Below the pieces are notes generated by a model, which was given only the letters and a program-made list of their open reading frames with translations, was not told the origin of the DNA and made no database searches. Below, piece after piece: positions 9,170 through 18,522 of a stretch of DNA of 42,838 nucleotides (its first letter is position 1; each line of letters begins with the position of its first letter). The DNA lies in NCBI GenBank assembly GCA_913046035.1, contig CAJWSW010000019.1:1-42838 (forward strand), in the 5' to 3' direction. Made by a program: the position numbers and the translations under genes. The stretch is from an uncultured Alphaproteobacteria bacterium. GTDB lineage: Bacteria; Pseudomonadota; Alphaproteobacteria; MPNO01; UBA830.

Positions 9170-10117
9170 TTAATCGACGGGATTACCGGTGGGAGCATCC
9201 TCGATTTCTTCGCCCACAATCAGCCCGGTGCGACGCAATTTCATATAAATTAGCAAAGGAACAGCGATAAAAATCGAGGAGTATGTGCCAATAAGCACTC
9301 CCCAAATCATTGCGAAGCTAAACCCTTTGATGACCTCCCCACCGAAAAAATAAAGTGCACAGAGAGCAATCAGAGTAGTCACGCTTGTTAAAAGGGTGCG
9401 AGAAAGTGTGCCGTTAATTGAGAGGTTTAATAGGTCGTAAAGCGTCATTTGCTTGAACTTGCGGAGATTTTCACGTACCCGGTCGTAAACCACCACTGTA
9501 TCATTTATGGAGTATCCGGCGATAGTGAGTATCGCGGCCACGGTTGAAAGGTTAAACTCCAAACTGAGTAAAGAGAATATTCCAATTGTTAAGACGACAT
9601 CGTGTAGCAGAGCAACCACTGCGCCAATGCCAAACTGCCATTCAAACCGAAACCAAATGTAAATAAGCATTGCAGCAAGCGCCAATAATACAGCAGTAAC
9701 ACCAGCCTCTATAAGCTCGCCACCGACTTTCGGACCAACAAACTCTATTCTTCTATAACTAACCTCATCGCCGAGCGCTGCCTTGGCTTTATCAACGGCA
9801 ATTTTTTGTCCGATTTCCCCACCGGGTTGCCGCTCAATACGAACTAACACATCTGTAGGCTTTCCAAATTCTTGTAGCTGAACCTCACCGAGGCCGAGCT
9901 CACTCAATTCGCCTCGAAGTTTACCCAGGTCTGCCGCATCAGGCGTTCGGACTTCGAGAAGGATGCCACCACGAAAGTCTATGCCAAAGTTGAGCCCTTT
10001 AGTGAAAAAAAGACCCGCAGATCCCACAATTAAGGCCAAAGAGACTATCGCCGCAAACCTGCGGAACTGCATAAAGTTGATCTTAGTTCCAACGGGAACA
10101 AAGCTTACCAGACGCAT
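9170..10117 (-). CDS. secF: Protein translocase subunit SecF
   Basis: Membrane subunit that with SecD uses the proton gradient to complete protein export through SecYEG. The product has 315 residues, six transmembrane segments and the family motif FGIDFRGGILLEV in the first periplasmic region. Other typical segments are RYFIEF-like RRIEFVGPKVG and TIAGYSINDTVVVYDRVREN. Start: the ATG at 10117 is chosen over the further upstream one because AGAGG (10126–10130 on the reverse strand) sits 8 bp before it and because the upstream residues are not SecF-like; this gives a gap of 11 bp from the secD stop. Confidence 0.96.
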   Translation of the reverse strand: MRLVSFVPVGTKINFMQFRRFAAIVSLALIVGSAGLFFTKGLNFGIDFRGGILLEVRTPDAADLGKLRGELSELGLGEVQLQEFGKPTDVLVRIERQPGGEIGQKIAVDKAKAALGDEVSYRRIEFVGPKVGGELIEAGVTAVLLALAAMLIYIWFRFEWQFGIGAVVALLHDVVLTIGIFSLLSLEFNLSTVAAILTIAGYSINDTVVVYDRVRENLRKFKQMTLYDLLNLSINGTLSRTLLTSVTTLIALCALYFFGGEVIKGFSFAMIWGVLIGTYSSIFIAVPLLIYMKLRRTGLIVGEEIEDAPTGNPVD

Positions 10118-10128
10118 TTTGAAAACCT

Positions 10129-11730
10129 CTATAGTGGTAATTTCGCGGGGCGCCGGCGATGAAGCCATGTGACAACCATAAGTCGAGTAACCATTATTGC
10201 AGTGAACATGGACGTTACAAGGCCTATTGCGAGCGTGACAGCAAAACCTTTAATCGGGCCCGATCCAAATTGAAAGAGGAGGATCGCAGCAATAAGGGTC
10301 GTGATATTAGCGTCAATGATTGTAGTGAGAGCACGTTTATAACCTGAATCAACAGCGGATATCGGTGTCCGCCCATTGCGTTCCTCTTCTCGTATACGTT
10401 CGAATATCAGCACATTGGCATCTACCGCCATACCAATTGTTAACACGATCCCCGCGATGCCTGGTAGGGTAAGTGTCGCCTGCAGCATCGAAAGCACTGC
10501 TGCGATTAGTATTATATTCAGGGCCAGAGCAATATCTGCCATAATCCCAAACATGCCATAAGCTGATGCCATAAAAATAATAACAACTACGATTGCGAGA
10601 ACACTCGCAAACTTCCCAGCCGCAATAGAATCTGCACCTAATTCTGCACCAACTGTTCGAACCTCAAGAGGGGTCAGAGGCGCAGGCAAAGCTCCTGCAC
10701 GCAGCAACAATGAAAGATCTTGTGCAGACTGGACATTGAAATTACCAGAGATGATGCCATTGCCTCCCAGAATCGGCTCGCGAATTACCGGGGCACTGAT
10801 AACCTCTTTGTCAAGAACAATAGCAAATGGTTGACCCACATTTTTGCGAGTGACGTCTCCAAAACGGCGTGCGCCAACGGCGTTGAAACGGAAAGAAACT
10901 ACAGCCTGTCCATCTTGGAAAGTTGCCTGTGCATCTACGAGGTTCTCGCCATCGACCATGACGCGCCGCTTTACAAGATACATAATCGGTCTGTCGTTGC
11001 TGTCTTTTTCGTCGATTGATGGAAGGCATAAAGTGCCTGGTGGACGCCGGCGGCCAGCGCCACAACTCTCTGCCGCAGAATTTTCCCGATCTAAGAGGTG
11101 GAACGTCATCTTAGCGGTTTTTCCAATCAAATCGATCAATCTTTGCGGATCTCCGAGGCCTGGAACCTGAACAATAATCCGGTCCGCTCCTTGTCGTTGA
11201 ATAGTGGGCTCTCTGGTACCCATCTCATCAATACGCCTGCGAACAATTTCAATTGACTGATCAATTGTAGATGTAAGGATTTCTCGACGACCAGTCTCGG
11301 TGTTGCAAATAGAGTAAGATTTGCCCTCGGTTGAGACTTCGTAAAGTGGATCGAAAGCATTCGGTTCAAGCTTCCGCAAGACCTCAACTACGCGGTCGCG
11401 ATCCGCCTCACGAAGAAGCTCGAAACCAACACATTGATCGCGCACCCCTAAGCGCCTGTAGCCTATCCTTGGCGACCCCCTTCGCAATCCATCCCGGACA
11501 GAATCAACGAGAGCTTCACGGCGTTGCGCCAGAACGGATGGCACATCTACCTCCAAGAGGAGATGGGACCCGCCTTGAAGATCAAGACCAAGATTCATTT
11601 GTTGGCTGGGTAGCCAGCTCGGAAATTCTTTGGCATCCTCTTTGCTAAGGATATTAGGTAATGCGAAAATAACACCTGTTAACCCTACAAGAGCAACAAG
11701 AACCATTTTCCACTTAGCGTAATAGACCAT
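10129..11730 (-). CDS. secD: Protein translocase subunit SecD
   Basis: Larger partner of SecF, with a big periplasmic P1 domain. The product has 533 residues. An N-terminal membrane segment is followed by LGLDLQGGSHLLLEVDV, the classic SecD D1 motif. The C-terminal half carries five further membrane segments, with TLPGIAGIVLTIGMAVDANVLIFERIREE matching the family (seen here in parts, e.g. GMAVDANVLIFERIREE). Gene order yajC–secD–secF on one strand is standard for this locus. No abnormality seen. Confidence 0.97.
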   Translation of the reverse strand: MVYYAKWKMVLVALVGLTGVIFALPNILSKEDAKEFPSWLPSQQMNLGLDLQGGSHLLLEVDVPSVLAQRREALVDSVRDGLRRGSPRIGYRRLGVRDQCVGFELLREADRDRVVEVLRKLEPNAFDPLYEVSTEGKSYSICNTETGRREILTSTIDQSIEIVRRRIDEMGTREPTIQRQGADRIIVQVPGLGDPQRLIDLIGKTAKMTFHLLDRENSAAESCGAGRRRPPGTLCLPSIDEKDSNDRPIMYLVKRRVMVDGENLVDAQATFQDGQAVVSFRFNAVGARRFGDVTRKNVGQPFAIVLDKEVISAPVIREPILGGNGIISGNFNVQSAQDLSLLLRAGALPAPLTPLEVRTVGAELGADSIAAGKFASVLAIVVVIIFMASAYGMFGIMADIALALNIILIAAVLSMLQATLTLPGIAGIVLTIGMAVDANVLIFERIREEERNGRTPISAVDSGYKRALTTIIDANITTLIAAILLFQFGSGPIKGFAVTLAIGLVTSMFTAIMVTRLMVVTWLHRRRPAKLPL

Positions 11731-11772
11731 TCACGATATGCTCTGTTGGTGAAACTGAAGTTGACAGGAAAA

Positions 11773-12213
11773 TCAGTCTTTCTTGCTTTCATCGGTATCC
11801 GCCTCGAGGGCGTCGGCATCCTCTTCATTTTCATCTTCCGAGTTTTGCTCGTCCTCAGCTTGACCAGTATCCTTGTCTTTTTTCGCCTTAGTCGAAGCGG
11901 GATCCCCTTTGCTCATGCTTTCGGCGATCATGCCCCTTAGTACGCGAACTTTGACTCCATCCGCGACTTCCAGAATGAGTTCTGTCTCATTGGGTACGCG
12001 GGTAATCGTCCCTATAAGACCTCCATTAGTAACGATCCGGTCACCACGGCGAAGATTGCTCAGCATTTCTCGATGTACTTTGGCCTTTTTTTGCTGAGGA
12101 CGGATTAGTAGAAAATAAAAGACGACAAAGATCAGAACCAGAGGAAGGAGTTGTTCCAGTCCGCCCAAACCGCCACCGCCGGCGCTCTGCGCCCAAGCTG
12201 GTGAAACAAACAT
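11773..12213 (-). CDS. yajC: Preprotein translocase accessory subunit YajC
   Basis: Single-pass membrane protein associated with SecDF–SecYEG. From the chosen ATG it has 146 residues: a short N-terminus with PAWAQSAGGGG, a membrane segment at about 20–38, the family hallmark FYFLLIRPQQKK (32–43), and a conserved cytoplasmic domain (GDRIVTNGGLIGTI). The frame extends upstream, but the ATG at 12213 has GGAGAA about 5–10 bp before it and gives the normal length. Unusual feature: a 40-residue tail (about 104–146) made almost wholly of Lys, Asp and Glu, which is longer and more acidic than in the best known YajC proteins. Confidence 0.94.
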   Translation of the reverse strand: MFVSPAWAQSAGGGGLGGLEQLLPLVLIFVVFYFLLIRPQQKKAKVHREMLSNLRRGDRIVTNGGLIGTITRVPNETELILEVADGVKVRVLRGMIAESMSKGDPASTKAKKDKDTGQAEDEQNSEDENEEDADALEADTDESKKD

Positions 12214-12375
12214 GCTTTTCTCCGCGTTGATTGAAGGTGGGCGAAATATAACCACCCACCAAAAGCATGCAACATAAGCATGCAACATTTTCCGAAATTG
12301 CTTCTTCCCAGATGTTTGACCGAGATTTTGTCTGTGATAGGCTCGCCGCTTTTTTTTGCTCAAATCCAAACACTC

Positions 12376-13233
12376 ATGATCGACATCGAAATTAAACAGC
12401 TATTGGCTCGGATCGCTGACGTGCTTGAACGGCTCGCACCGCCTCCCATCAGGACAGAGGTCTCAGATAACGCGGATGCGTTCTTCTGGAATGCCGAAAT
12501 GGAATGTCTTGTAGCGGTGCCGGAGGTCAATCGTCTCGGTATCGACCAGATCATTGGAGTTGATCGCTCACGTGATACCCTGCTTTCTAACACCCGACGG
12601 TTTGCCGAAGGGTTCGCTGCTAACAATGCGCTTTTATGGGGTGCCCGCGGGATGGGAAAAAGCTCCCTCGTAAAGGCCGTCCATAGCACTGTCGTACAGG
12701 AAAACCCTGGCGTGCTTGTCTTAGTTGAAATTCACCGCGAGGATTTAGCAACACTCCCAAAGTTGCTAAACATCCTCAAAAATAGCGTTCGGAAATTTAT
12801 TTTGTTTTGCGACGATCTCTCGTTCGATAACGGTGACACTACATATAAATCACTTAAAGCCGTACTTGAGGGCGGAATCGAAGGGCGGCCAAAAAATGTC
12901 ATCTTTTACGCAACTTCGAACCGGCGGCATCTGATGCCGCGGGAAATGATCGAAAACGAGAGCTCAACAGGTATAAATCCCGGTGAAGTTGTCGACGAAA
13001 AGGTTTCTCTTTCCGACCGCTTCGGTTTGTGGCTTGGCTTTCACAACTGTGACCAGGACACATTTTTCGAGATCCTTGATAATTACGTAGCCTATTACAA
13101 TCTGGAAATTGAACGTGAAAAATTACACGCCGAGGCCATAGAGTGGTCAATAACAAGAGGTGCTAGATCCGGCCGGGTTGCGTGGCAGTACATCCAAGAT
13201 CTCGCTGGGCGACAAAAAAAGATCTTAGACTAA
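12376..13233 (+). CDS. DUF815-family AAA+ ATPase
   Basis: A 285-residue ATP-binding protein of the DUF815 family; cellular role unknown. Walker A is GARGMGKSS at residues 89–97 and Walker B is ILFCDDLSF at 142–150; sensor-type segment VIFYATSNRRHL follows. The C-terminus contains the family-like DRFGLWLGF. The ATG at 12376 (MIDIEIKQLL) gives the usual length; an upstream in-frame ATG at 12280 would add 32 residues that overlap the yajC promoter side. The gene is divergent from yajC. Its TAA (13231–13233) overlaps the TAG of the convergent lipoprotein gene (13230–13232). Confidence 0.87.
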   Translation: MIDIEIKQLLARIADVLERLAPPPIRTEVSDNADAFFWNAEMECLVAVPEVNRLGIDQIIGVDRSRDTLLSNTRRFAEGFAANNALLWGARGMGKSSLVKAVHSTVVQENPGVLVLVEIHREDLATLPKLLNILKNSVRKFILFCDDLSFDNGDTTYKSLKAVLEGGIEGRPKNVIFYATSNRRHLMPREMIENESSTGINPGEVVDEKVSLSDRFGLWLGFHNCDQDTFFEILDNYVAYYNLEIEREKLHAEAIEWSITRGARSGRVAWQYIQDLAGRQKKILD

Positions 13234-14240
13234 TCGATGAGGAGGGCAGTTCGGCGACGAAGAAAACGTTCCGGATCAACCGCACGTTTCCCTCGCCGTA
13301 ATTCAAAATGCAGCTGCGCCCTATCAACACTTCCGGTGCGGCCAACTTTGGATACTATCTGTCCTCGGTCCACTCTTTCCCCAGTCTCAACAAGCAATTC
13401 TGAATTATGGGCATAGGCCGATATCCAGCCTCCCGGATGCTTGATTAGTAGCAAATTTCCAAAACCACGCAGTTCATTTCCAGCATAAGCGACAATGCCG
13501 GACTGGGCGGCTCGCACCGGCGTGCCTTTTTGTGCCAGAATATTAATCCCATCATTTTGCAAGCCTTTGCCAATTGTCCCGAACCGAGAGAGGACACGAC
13601 CATTAATCGGCCAAATAAACCCGCCCTTGCCAGGGGATGAAGGTCTTGCATTGGGCTTCATAGTCTGGGCAGGGTTCTTGGTTTTACTTCTTGAATAGAT
13701 GGGCTGCTTTGCTCGAGATTGTTTAGACGTTGTTTGATGCAAATCCTTCCCGGCAACATTACCGCTATCTATAGGACGTCCTTTCAGGCCTTTATCATTA
13801 CGATCACGACTTCCTGGTATCGCAATCCTTTGCCCAAGGAACAACCTGTAAGGTGGTTGAATCCGGTTTAAACGAACCAGGACCCCAGGTTCGGTGTTGT
13901 AACGTTTTGCGATTTGGTAAATCGTTTCATTTTGGATAACCACATGAATGTCGGTACGTGGCAACCTTAGCTTTTGACCGGGATAAATCGTATACGGAGG
14001 TCTTAAATTATTTGCATCAATAAGGTTCCTCAGCCCGACATTGTGTAAACGTGCAATTTTGTACAGAGTTTGGCCACGTTGAACGATAACCACCGGCCCT
14101 GCCTTAGGCTTATTTGCGGATGATAAGGGGTAGCGTTCACTTTTTCCGCCTTGAACCACGGGGGCAAGCCCAATCCTCTCTCCGCACGCTGAGAGAATAA
14201 GACTGATTACCAACCAACCAATATAACGGTAGTAACTCAA
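13230..14240 (-). CDS. NlpD-like lipoprotein: two LysM domains and a degenerate LytM (M23) domain
   Basis: A 336-residue envelope lipoprotein: hydrophobic signal with lipobox LSAC (lipidated Cys19), LysM domains at about 49–94 and 98–143, a basic, polar linker (about 145–205) and a LytM/M23 domain at about 207–328. Active LytM peptidases bind zinc through HxxxD and HxH; here the first site reads NDGIN (229–233, His and Asp both replaced by Asn) and the HxH reads QLH (309–311). H278 in AYAH remains. The domain is therefore probably a regulator of cell-wall amidases, as in NlpD and EnvC, rather than a peptidase. It sits downstream of pcm in the reverse run, the usual place. Confidence 0.88.
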   Translation of the reverse strand: MSYYRYIGWLVISLILSACGERIGLAPVVQGGKSERYPLSSANKPKAGPVVIVQRGQTLYKIARLHNVGLRNLIDANNLRPPYTIYPGQKLRLPRTDIHVVIQNETIYQIAKRYNTEPGVLVRLNRIQPPYRLFLGQRIAIPGSRDRNDKGLKGRPIDSGNVAGKDLHQTTSKQSRAKQPIYSRSKTKNPAQTMKPNARPSSPGKGGFIWPINGRVLSRFGTIGKGLQNDGINILAQKGTPVRAAQSGIVAYAGNELRGFGNLLLIKHPGGWISAYAHNSELLVETGERVDRGQIVSKVGRTGSVDRAQLHFELRRGKRAVDPERFLRRRTALLID

Positions 14241-14298
14241 AATTCGATTTCCACAGATCTCAAAGGATTTATGTTATCTCGGACTTTCAAAGGTTAAA

Positions 14299-14940
14299 TT
14301 ATATTTCTTCATCACCAATAAGCGGCACGAAACGAACAGGCCACAATTTTTTCGTTTCGATTTCACCGACTGCATCCTGTTGGATCTTATAAAGATGCTG
14401 ATCACGGGTGGTAGCACCCATTGGCGCGATCATTATTCCACCGGGGGCAAGCTGCTCTAAAAGGGATTTCGGCACCTCACGAGTTGCTGCTGCAGTGACG
14501 ATGATGCGTTCGAATGGGGCTTGTTCAGTCCAACCCTTTGTTCCGTCGCCAACTTTAGCGGTAATGTTATTCATTCGAAGCATACGAAACTTATCTTCTG
14601 CAGCCGCGAGTAGGTCCTTGTGCCGCTCAATCGAATACAAGCGACGGCACAATTTGGAAAGAACGGCGGCTTGATAGCCCGATCCGGTCCCAATTTCTAA
14701 AACCTTCATTCGTGGTCCAACCTCAAGTTCCCGGGTCATGAAGGCAACCACCGCAGGCTGGCTGATGGTTTGCCCTCTTCCAATCGGAATCGCAATATTT
14801 TCATAAGCCTGATCCCGGAACGTGTCGGGTACGAAGGCCTCCCGCGGGACGCGTTCAATCGCGCCTAATACATTTGGCTGCGTGATACCATGCTTCCTGA
14901 GCTCCATTATTAAACGGATACGGTTTGATTCTATTGTCAC
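14299..14940 (-). CDS. pcm: Protein-L-isoaspartate O-methyltransferase
   Basis: SAM-dependent repair enzyme that methylates isoaspartyl residues in damaged proteins. From a GTG at 14940 the product is 213 residues, the normal length. The conserved N-terminus IRLIMELRKHGITQPNVLGAI, here noted in parts (IRLIMELRKHG, VLGAIERVPRE), and the SAM motif VLEIGTGSGYQAAVL are clear; the substrate-side segment GRGQTISQPAVVAFM is also present. The GTG overlaps the surE stop as GTGA, indicating translational coupling; longer and shorter in-frame ATG starts (14994, 14907) would either add unrelated residues or cut the conserved N-terminus. Confidence 0.95.
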   Translation of the reverse strand: MTIESNRIRLIMELRKHGITQPNVLGAIERVPREAFVPDTFRDQAYENIAIPIGRGQTISQPAVVAFMTRELEVGPRMKVLEIGTGSGYQAAVLSKLCRRLYSIERHKDLLAAAEDKFRMLRMNNITAKVGDGTKGWTEQAPFERIIVTAAATREVPKSLLEQLAPGGIMIAPMGATTRDQHLYKIQQDAVGEIETKKLWPVRFVPLIGDEEI

Positions 14941-15704
14941 TGAAAAGTATTTCGCAATGCAGACATCGTTGGGTAGTGCGTTAAATCGAGACAAAGTGGC
15001 GTAATAGAGATGTGCCCCTCATTTACTGCCTTTAGATCAGACCCTTGTATGTGGGGATCCTCGTCTCTATCGGTACCCACCCAAATATAATTGTGACCTC
15101 GAGGGTCGGTACCAGTTTTAACCGAACCGCCAAGCTTTCGTTTACCCTGGCTAGTGATTTTTACGCGTCCGACGGCCGCCGCTGGCAAGTTTGGAAAGTT
15201 AATATTGAGCGGAACATTTTTGGACCATTCTTCCCAAGCAAGCTGTCTAATAATTTGCGGCGCATAATATTCAGAAGCTTCCCAACACACCTTTTCGCCA
15301 TACACGCACAACTGGCTCAAGGCTATCGATGGAATACCAAGTAACGCCGCCTCTAACGCTGCCGCAACAGTTCCTGAATAAGTGATATCGTCGCCGAGGT
15401 TGCCGCCAGCATTTATACCGGACAGGACCAAATTAGGTTTCCTATCGGCAATTATGTGCTGAACTGCTACGAGTACGCTGTCAGTTGGCGTTCCGTTAAT
15501 TGCATATTTCTGGTAAGCAATTTCTCTGACCCTCAACGGAACAGTAAGTGTCAAAGAATGACCGGAAGCGCTTTGTTCGTTCTCAGGCGCGACTACCCAT
15601 ACATCGTTAGACAATGACTTGGCAATTTTCTCTAAGATCTTAATGCCGACCGCGTTGACACCGTCATCGTTGCAAACAAGGATTCGAGCATCTTCCAATC
15701 GCAT
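14937..15704 (-). CDS. surE: 5'-nucleotidase / stationary-phase survival protein SurE
   Basis: Metal-dependent phosphatase acting on nucleoside 5'-monophosphates. The product has 255 residues. The acidic metal site CNDDG is at residues 11–15; SASGHSLTL and the long signature SGINAGGNLGDD followed by YSGTVAAALEA are typical. It is tightly packed: its ATG overlaps the serS stop as TAATG and its TGA overlaps the pcm GTG. The serS–surE–pcm order is conserved in alphaproteobacteria. Confidence 0.96.
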   Translation of the reverse strand: MRLEDARILVCNDDGVNAVGIKILEKIAKSLSNDVWVVAPENEQSASGHSLTLTVPLRVREIAYQKYAINGTPTDSVLVAVQHIIADRKPNLVLSGINAGGNLGDDITYSGTVAAALEAALLGIPSIALSQLCVYGEKVCWEASEYYAPQIIRQLAWEEWSKNVPLNINFPNLPAAAVGRVKITSQGKRKLGGSVKTGTDPRGHNYIWVGTDRDEDPHIQGSDLKAVNEGHISITPLCLDLTHYPTMSALRNTFQ

Positions 15705-16987
15705 TAATAACGGCCCGACGCGTCGATCTTCTCTAACCCACCCATGTACGGCCTGAGGGCAGTTGGCACAGTGATTGAACCGTTAGAATTCTGATAATTT
15801 TCCAGCACCGCGATCAATGTGCGCCCAACGGCCAAACCAGAACCGTTAAGCGTGTGAGGAAATGCCGTTCCCTTGCGATCCGACCGTCGAAATCTTGCAT
15901 TCATCCTGCGCGCCTGAAAATCGCCACAGTTTGAACAGCTCGAAATTTCCCTGTAGCGACCCTGACCAGGAAGCCAAACCTCTATGTCGTAAGTTTTTCG
16001 CGCTGAAAAACCGAGATCACCCGTTGAGAGAACAACAACCCGATAGTGAAGGCCGAGGCGCTTTAAAACCTCTTCCGCGCAGGCTGTCATCCGCTCGTGT
16101 TCTGCAACCGCGTAGTCAGGATGCACGACACTCACAAGTTCTACTTTTGAAAATTGATGTTGTCGAAGCATTCCGCGCGTGTCTTTACCGGCGGCGCCTG
16201 CCTCGGATCTAAAACACGGCGTATAGGCGGTAAACCGCAAAGGGAGCTCATCCTCGGATAATAATTTATCTGCGATAAGATTTGTTAGAGGCACCTCTGC
16301 GGTAGGGATTAGCCAATGACCCGTCGTAGTTTTAAATAAATCATCAGAAAATTTAGGAAGCTGGCCCGTTCCATAGACTGCGGCGTCTCTAACAAGCAAT
16401 GGAGGATTAACCTCCATATAGCCAAACTCTTCAGTGTGAATCTCGAGCATCAAAGCAGAAAGCGAGCGCTCCATTCTGGCAAGCAGACCTTTAGTAACGA
16501 CAAAACGGGAGCCAGCCAGATTTGAGGCTGTTTCGAAGTCCATAAGCCCGAGGTTTTCGCCGATATCGACGTGATCTTTTACAACAAAATCAAACAATGG
16601 TTTGTCGCCAACGGCGCGAACTTCAACGTTATCGTCTTCGTCTTTGCCATCCGGAACATCGTCGAATGGTAAATTAGGGATTTCTTGTAAAACTCTCTGC
16701 CCGGCTGAAACGCGCTTTTTTTTATCTTCTTCGAGCCGGGACATACGGACTTTTAAATCAGCAACTGCCGAAATTAAATGATCCGCATCTTCACCCTTGC
16801 TTTTTAGAAATCCAATCTGCTTGGAAATCTCATTCCGGCGGTTTTGAAGCTCCTGCAGTTCCGTTGTGATCGCACGGCTCGCCTCGTCAATTTCTATAAT
16901 CTGAGCAGACATCGACGGAATTCCCCGACGCGCTAACGCCATGTCGAATTCTTCCGGGTTATCCCTAATCCATTTTATATCATGCAT
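15704..16987 (-). CDS. serS: Seryl-tRNA synthetase
   Basis: Class II aminoacyl-tRNA synthetase charging tRNA-Ser and tRNA-Sec. The product has 427 residues. The N-terminal start [15 protein letters not shown] and the helical arm (about 30–100, rich in Glu, Lys and Arg) that grips the long variable arm of the tRNA are present. Class II motif 2 is visible as [14 protein letters not shown] and motif 3 as [18 protein letters not shown]. It normally follows tatC in this group; here the upstream 785 bp contain no intact gene (see tatA relic). Confidence 0.97.
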   Translation of the reverse strand: MHDIKWIRDNPEEFDMALARRGIPSMSAQIIEIDEASRAITTELQELQNRRNEISKQIGFLKSKGEDADHLISAVADLKVRMSRLEEDKKKRVSAGQRVLQEIPNLPFDDVPDGKDEDDNVEVRAVGDKPLFDFVVKDHVDIGENLGLMDFETASNLAGSRFVVTKGLLARMERSLSALMLEIHTEEFGYMEVNPPLLVRDAAVYGTGQLPKFSDDLFKTTTGHWLIPTAEVPLTNLIADKLLSEDELPLRFTAYTPCFRSEAGAAGKDTRGMLRQHQFSKVELVSVVHPDYAVAEHERMTACAEEVLKRLGLHYRVVVLSTGDLGFSARKTYDIEVWLPGQGRYREISSCSNCGDFQARRMNARFRRSDRKGTAFPHTLNGSGLAVGRTLIAVLENYQNSNGSITVPTALRPYMGGLEKIDASGRY

Positions 16988-17390
16988 TTATTCATACTCT
17001 ATCCGATTTTATTCCGAATCTCAGGTCGCCAAGCTGCAAGTTGTCAAATAAGATCTCGATGGCTAATTTGCCTGCCCGAATTCCTTCTAACGGAGTTCGA
17101 TTTCACGAACGACAAGTATACCCAGCAAAAATTTGTTCGCTTTTTTTCTAATTAAGCGCTTTAGGTACATTAAGTATTGTTGTTACGACCGGAAAACTGT
17201 GTGGCCAATTAGGTTTGAACACATGATTTAAGAAACCTTACCCTTGTAAACTCAAACGCCCATGCCGGGGATAGCAGAATTTAATTTCACCTAGAATTAA
17301 ACCGACCTGTAAGTCTCGCCTTTTGCATTTTCGTCGGTTTTACCCGCGCCTGGCGCCAGTCCCCCTGATCCGGATACAAGTGGTCTGTCA
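16988..17390. other. Gene-free gap where tatB and tatC are expected
   Basis: Both strands are broken by frequent stops, and I see no TatB (FDIGWSE-type) or TatC sequence in any frame. The serS promoter probably lies here. Together with the relic at 17391–17555 this is the eroded remains of, or replacement for, the tatABC locus. The part next to the relic (17281–17390) has short open frames on the reverse strand that might be a frameshifted tatA tail, but I cannot confirm it. Confidence 0.6.
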
Positions 17391-17555
17391 CTAGCTGATC
17401 CAGACCTTTAATTTCTCGGGTTTTTTCTTCAGGTTATTGATGCCTCTTGCAGCATTCCCAATCAACTGAGGCAGTTTACCCACCCCAAATAACAGAATAA
17501 CCACCAGAGCTATTTATGCGATCTGCCAAGGTCCTTCCGACACTCCGGTTCCCAC
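17391..17555 (-). pseudogene. tatA: tatA relic (Sec-independent translocase) with in-frame stop
   Basis: Reading the reverse strand from a GTG at 17555 gives GTGVSEGPWQIA, then TAA (17516–17514), then IALVVILLFGVGKLPQLIG and NAARGINNLKKKPEKLK, ending at TAG (17393–17391). The second part is a clear TatA membrane helix, FG hinge and amphipathic helix. The position between scpB and serS is exactly where tatA lies in other alphaproteobacteria. The premature TAA falls inside the membrane helix, no start codon follows it in time to rebuild the helix, and the tail ends early. Either a decayed gene or, less likely, a sequencing error. Confidence 0.75.
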
Positions 17556-17772
17556 TCAAACGCCTCAAAAAACTGAAGATCGCAAAAAGGTGTTAATGCA
17601 GCAATGAAAACGAAAATATTGGGGAAGCAAAGTTTGGTAAAAAGAAGAGGAAGTTTGTTGTATCAGACGGGTTTAAGCTCGACTCCCGGTTAAGCCAAAT
17701 ATAACCAGAAATTTTTAAATTTACTCTATGATACCTACGAGCTTGAAAACTACCGCAGTCTTGCCGAAAAGT

Positions 17773-18522
17773 TTAGGCGCCGGCATCTAATCCCGAGGCG
17801 CCATAGAGGGATTGTTCTGTTTCTTCCTCCTCTGGAAAGGCTTCAACGACCGCATTTTCATAAATTTCGCCGGTATCACCTATGATCGTGCTGGCAGGTC
17901 GCGTGTCAAGCAGACCGGACGCCTTAAGTTCGTCTATGCCCGGTAAATCAGCAAGAGATTCCAAACCGAATTCTTTCAAGAAATTTGGGGTTGTACCCCA
18001 CGTTGTTGGGCGGCCAGGAGTTCGACGTCGACCTACAGGCTTAATCCAGCCTGCTTCCAGCAAAACATCAAAGGAACCTTTGCTTGCGGAAACACCCCGG
18101 ATTTCTTCTATTTCGCTCCTTGTCACTGGTTGATGGTAAGCAATAATCGCCAAAGACTCTATTGCAGCGCGTGACGGCTTTCGGCTTATCTTTCGTTCTA
18201 TCTTTAGATGGGGGGATAAATCCTCTGCTGTGCGTAATAGCCATTTTCCAGCAACGCGAGTAAGGTTAACACCCCGCCCTTCATAGAGTTTTTGAAGATG
18301 TTCAAGAACCGCACCAATATCTGTGCCTGCAGGCAAACGTTCCACTAGAAAATCAGTGCCTACCGGTTCAGTTGCGGCAAATAAAAGGGCCTCAACGATG
18401 CGGATTTCTTGTGTGATATTCGCGTGTTCGTTTACAGTGATATCTTGAGCGGTTTCTGCCATCGCGTTAACTTCAGCTTCTTCCTCCGAACAGATCCCTA
18501 ATTCCAGCTCGACTTCAACCAT
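17773..18522 (-). CDS. scpB: Segregation and condensation protein B
   Basis: Partner of ScpA and SMC in chromosome condensation. The product has 249 residues with tandem winged-helix domains; RIVEALLFAATEPV opens the first, and AIIAYHQPVTRSEIEEIRGV is the ScpB hallmark (seen at about 128–147). RRRTPGRPTTWGTTPNFL is the typical later segment. Both ends carry acidic extensions: about 35 residues before the domain and about 45 after it. The start overlaps scpA by 8 bp. Confidence 0.94.
   Translation of the reverse strand: MVEVELELGICSEEEAEVNAMAETAQDITVNEHANITQEIRIVEALLFAATEPVGTDFLVERLPAGTDIGAVLEHLQKLYEGRGVNLTRVAGKWLLRTAEDLSPHLKIERKISRKPSRAAIESLAIIAYHQPVTRSEIEEIRGVSASKGSFDVLLEAGWIKPVGRRRTPGRPTTWGTTPNFLKEFGLESLADLPGIDELKASGLLDTRPASTIIGDTGEIYENAVVEAFPEEEETEQSLYGASGLDAGA

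Noticed and set aside
17381-17405. GGTCTG/CAGACC hairpin as a terminator
   Set aside because: Arms are only six bases with a 13-base loop and no T-run in the useful direction; it overlaps the tatA relic.
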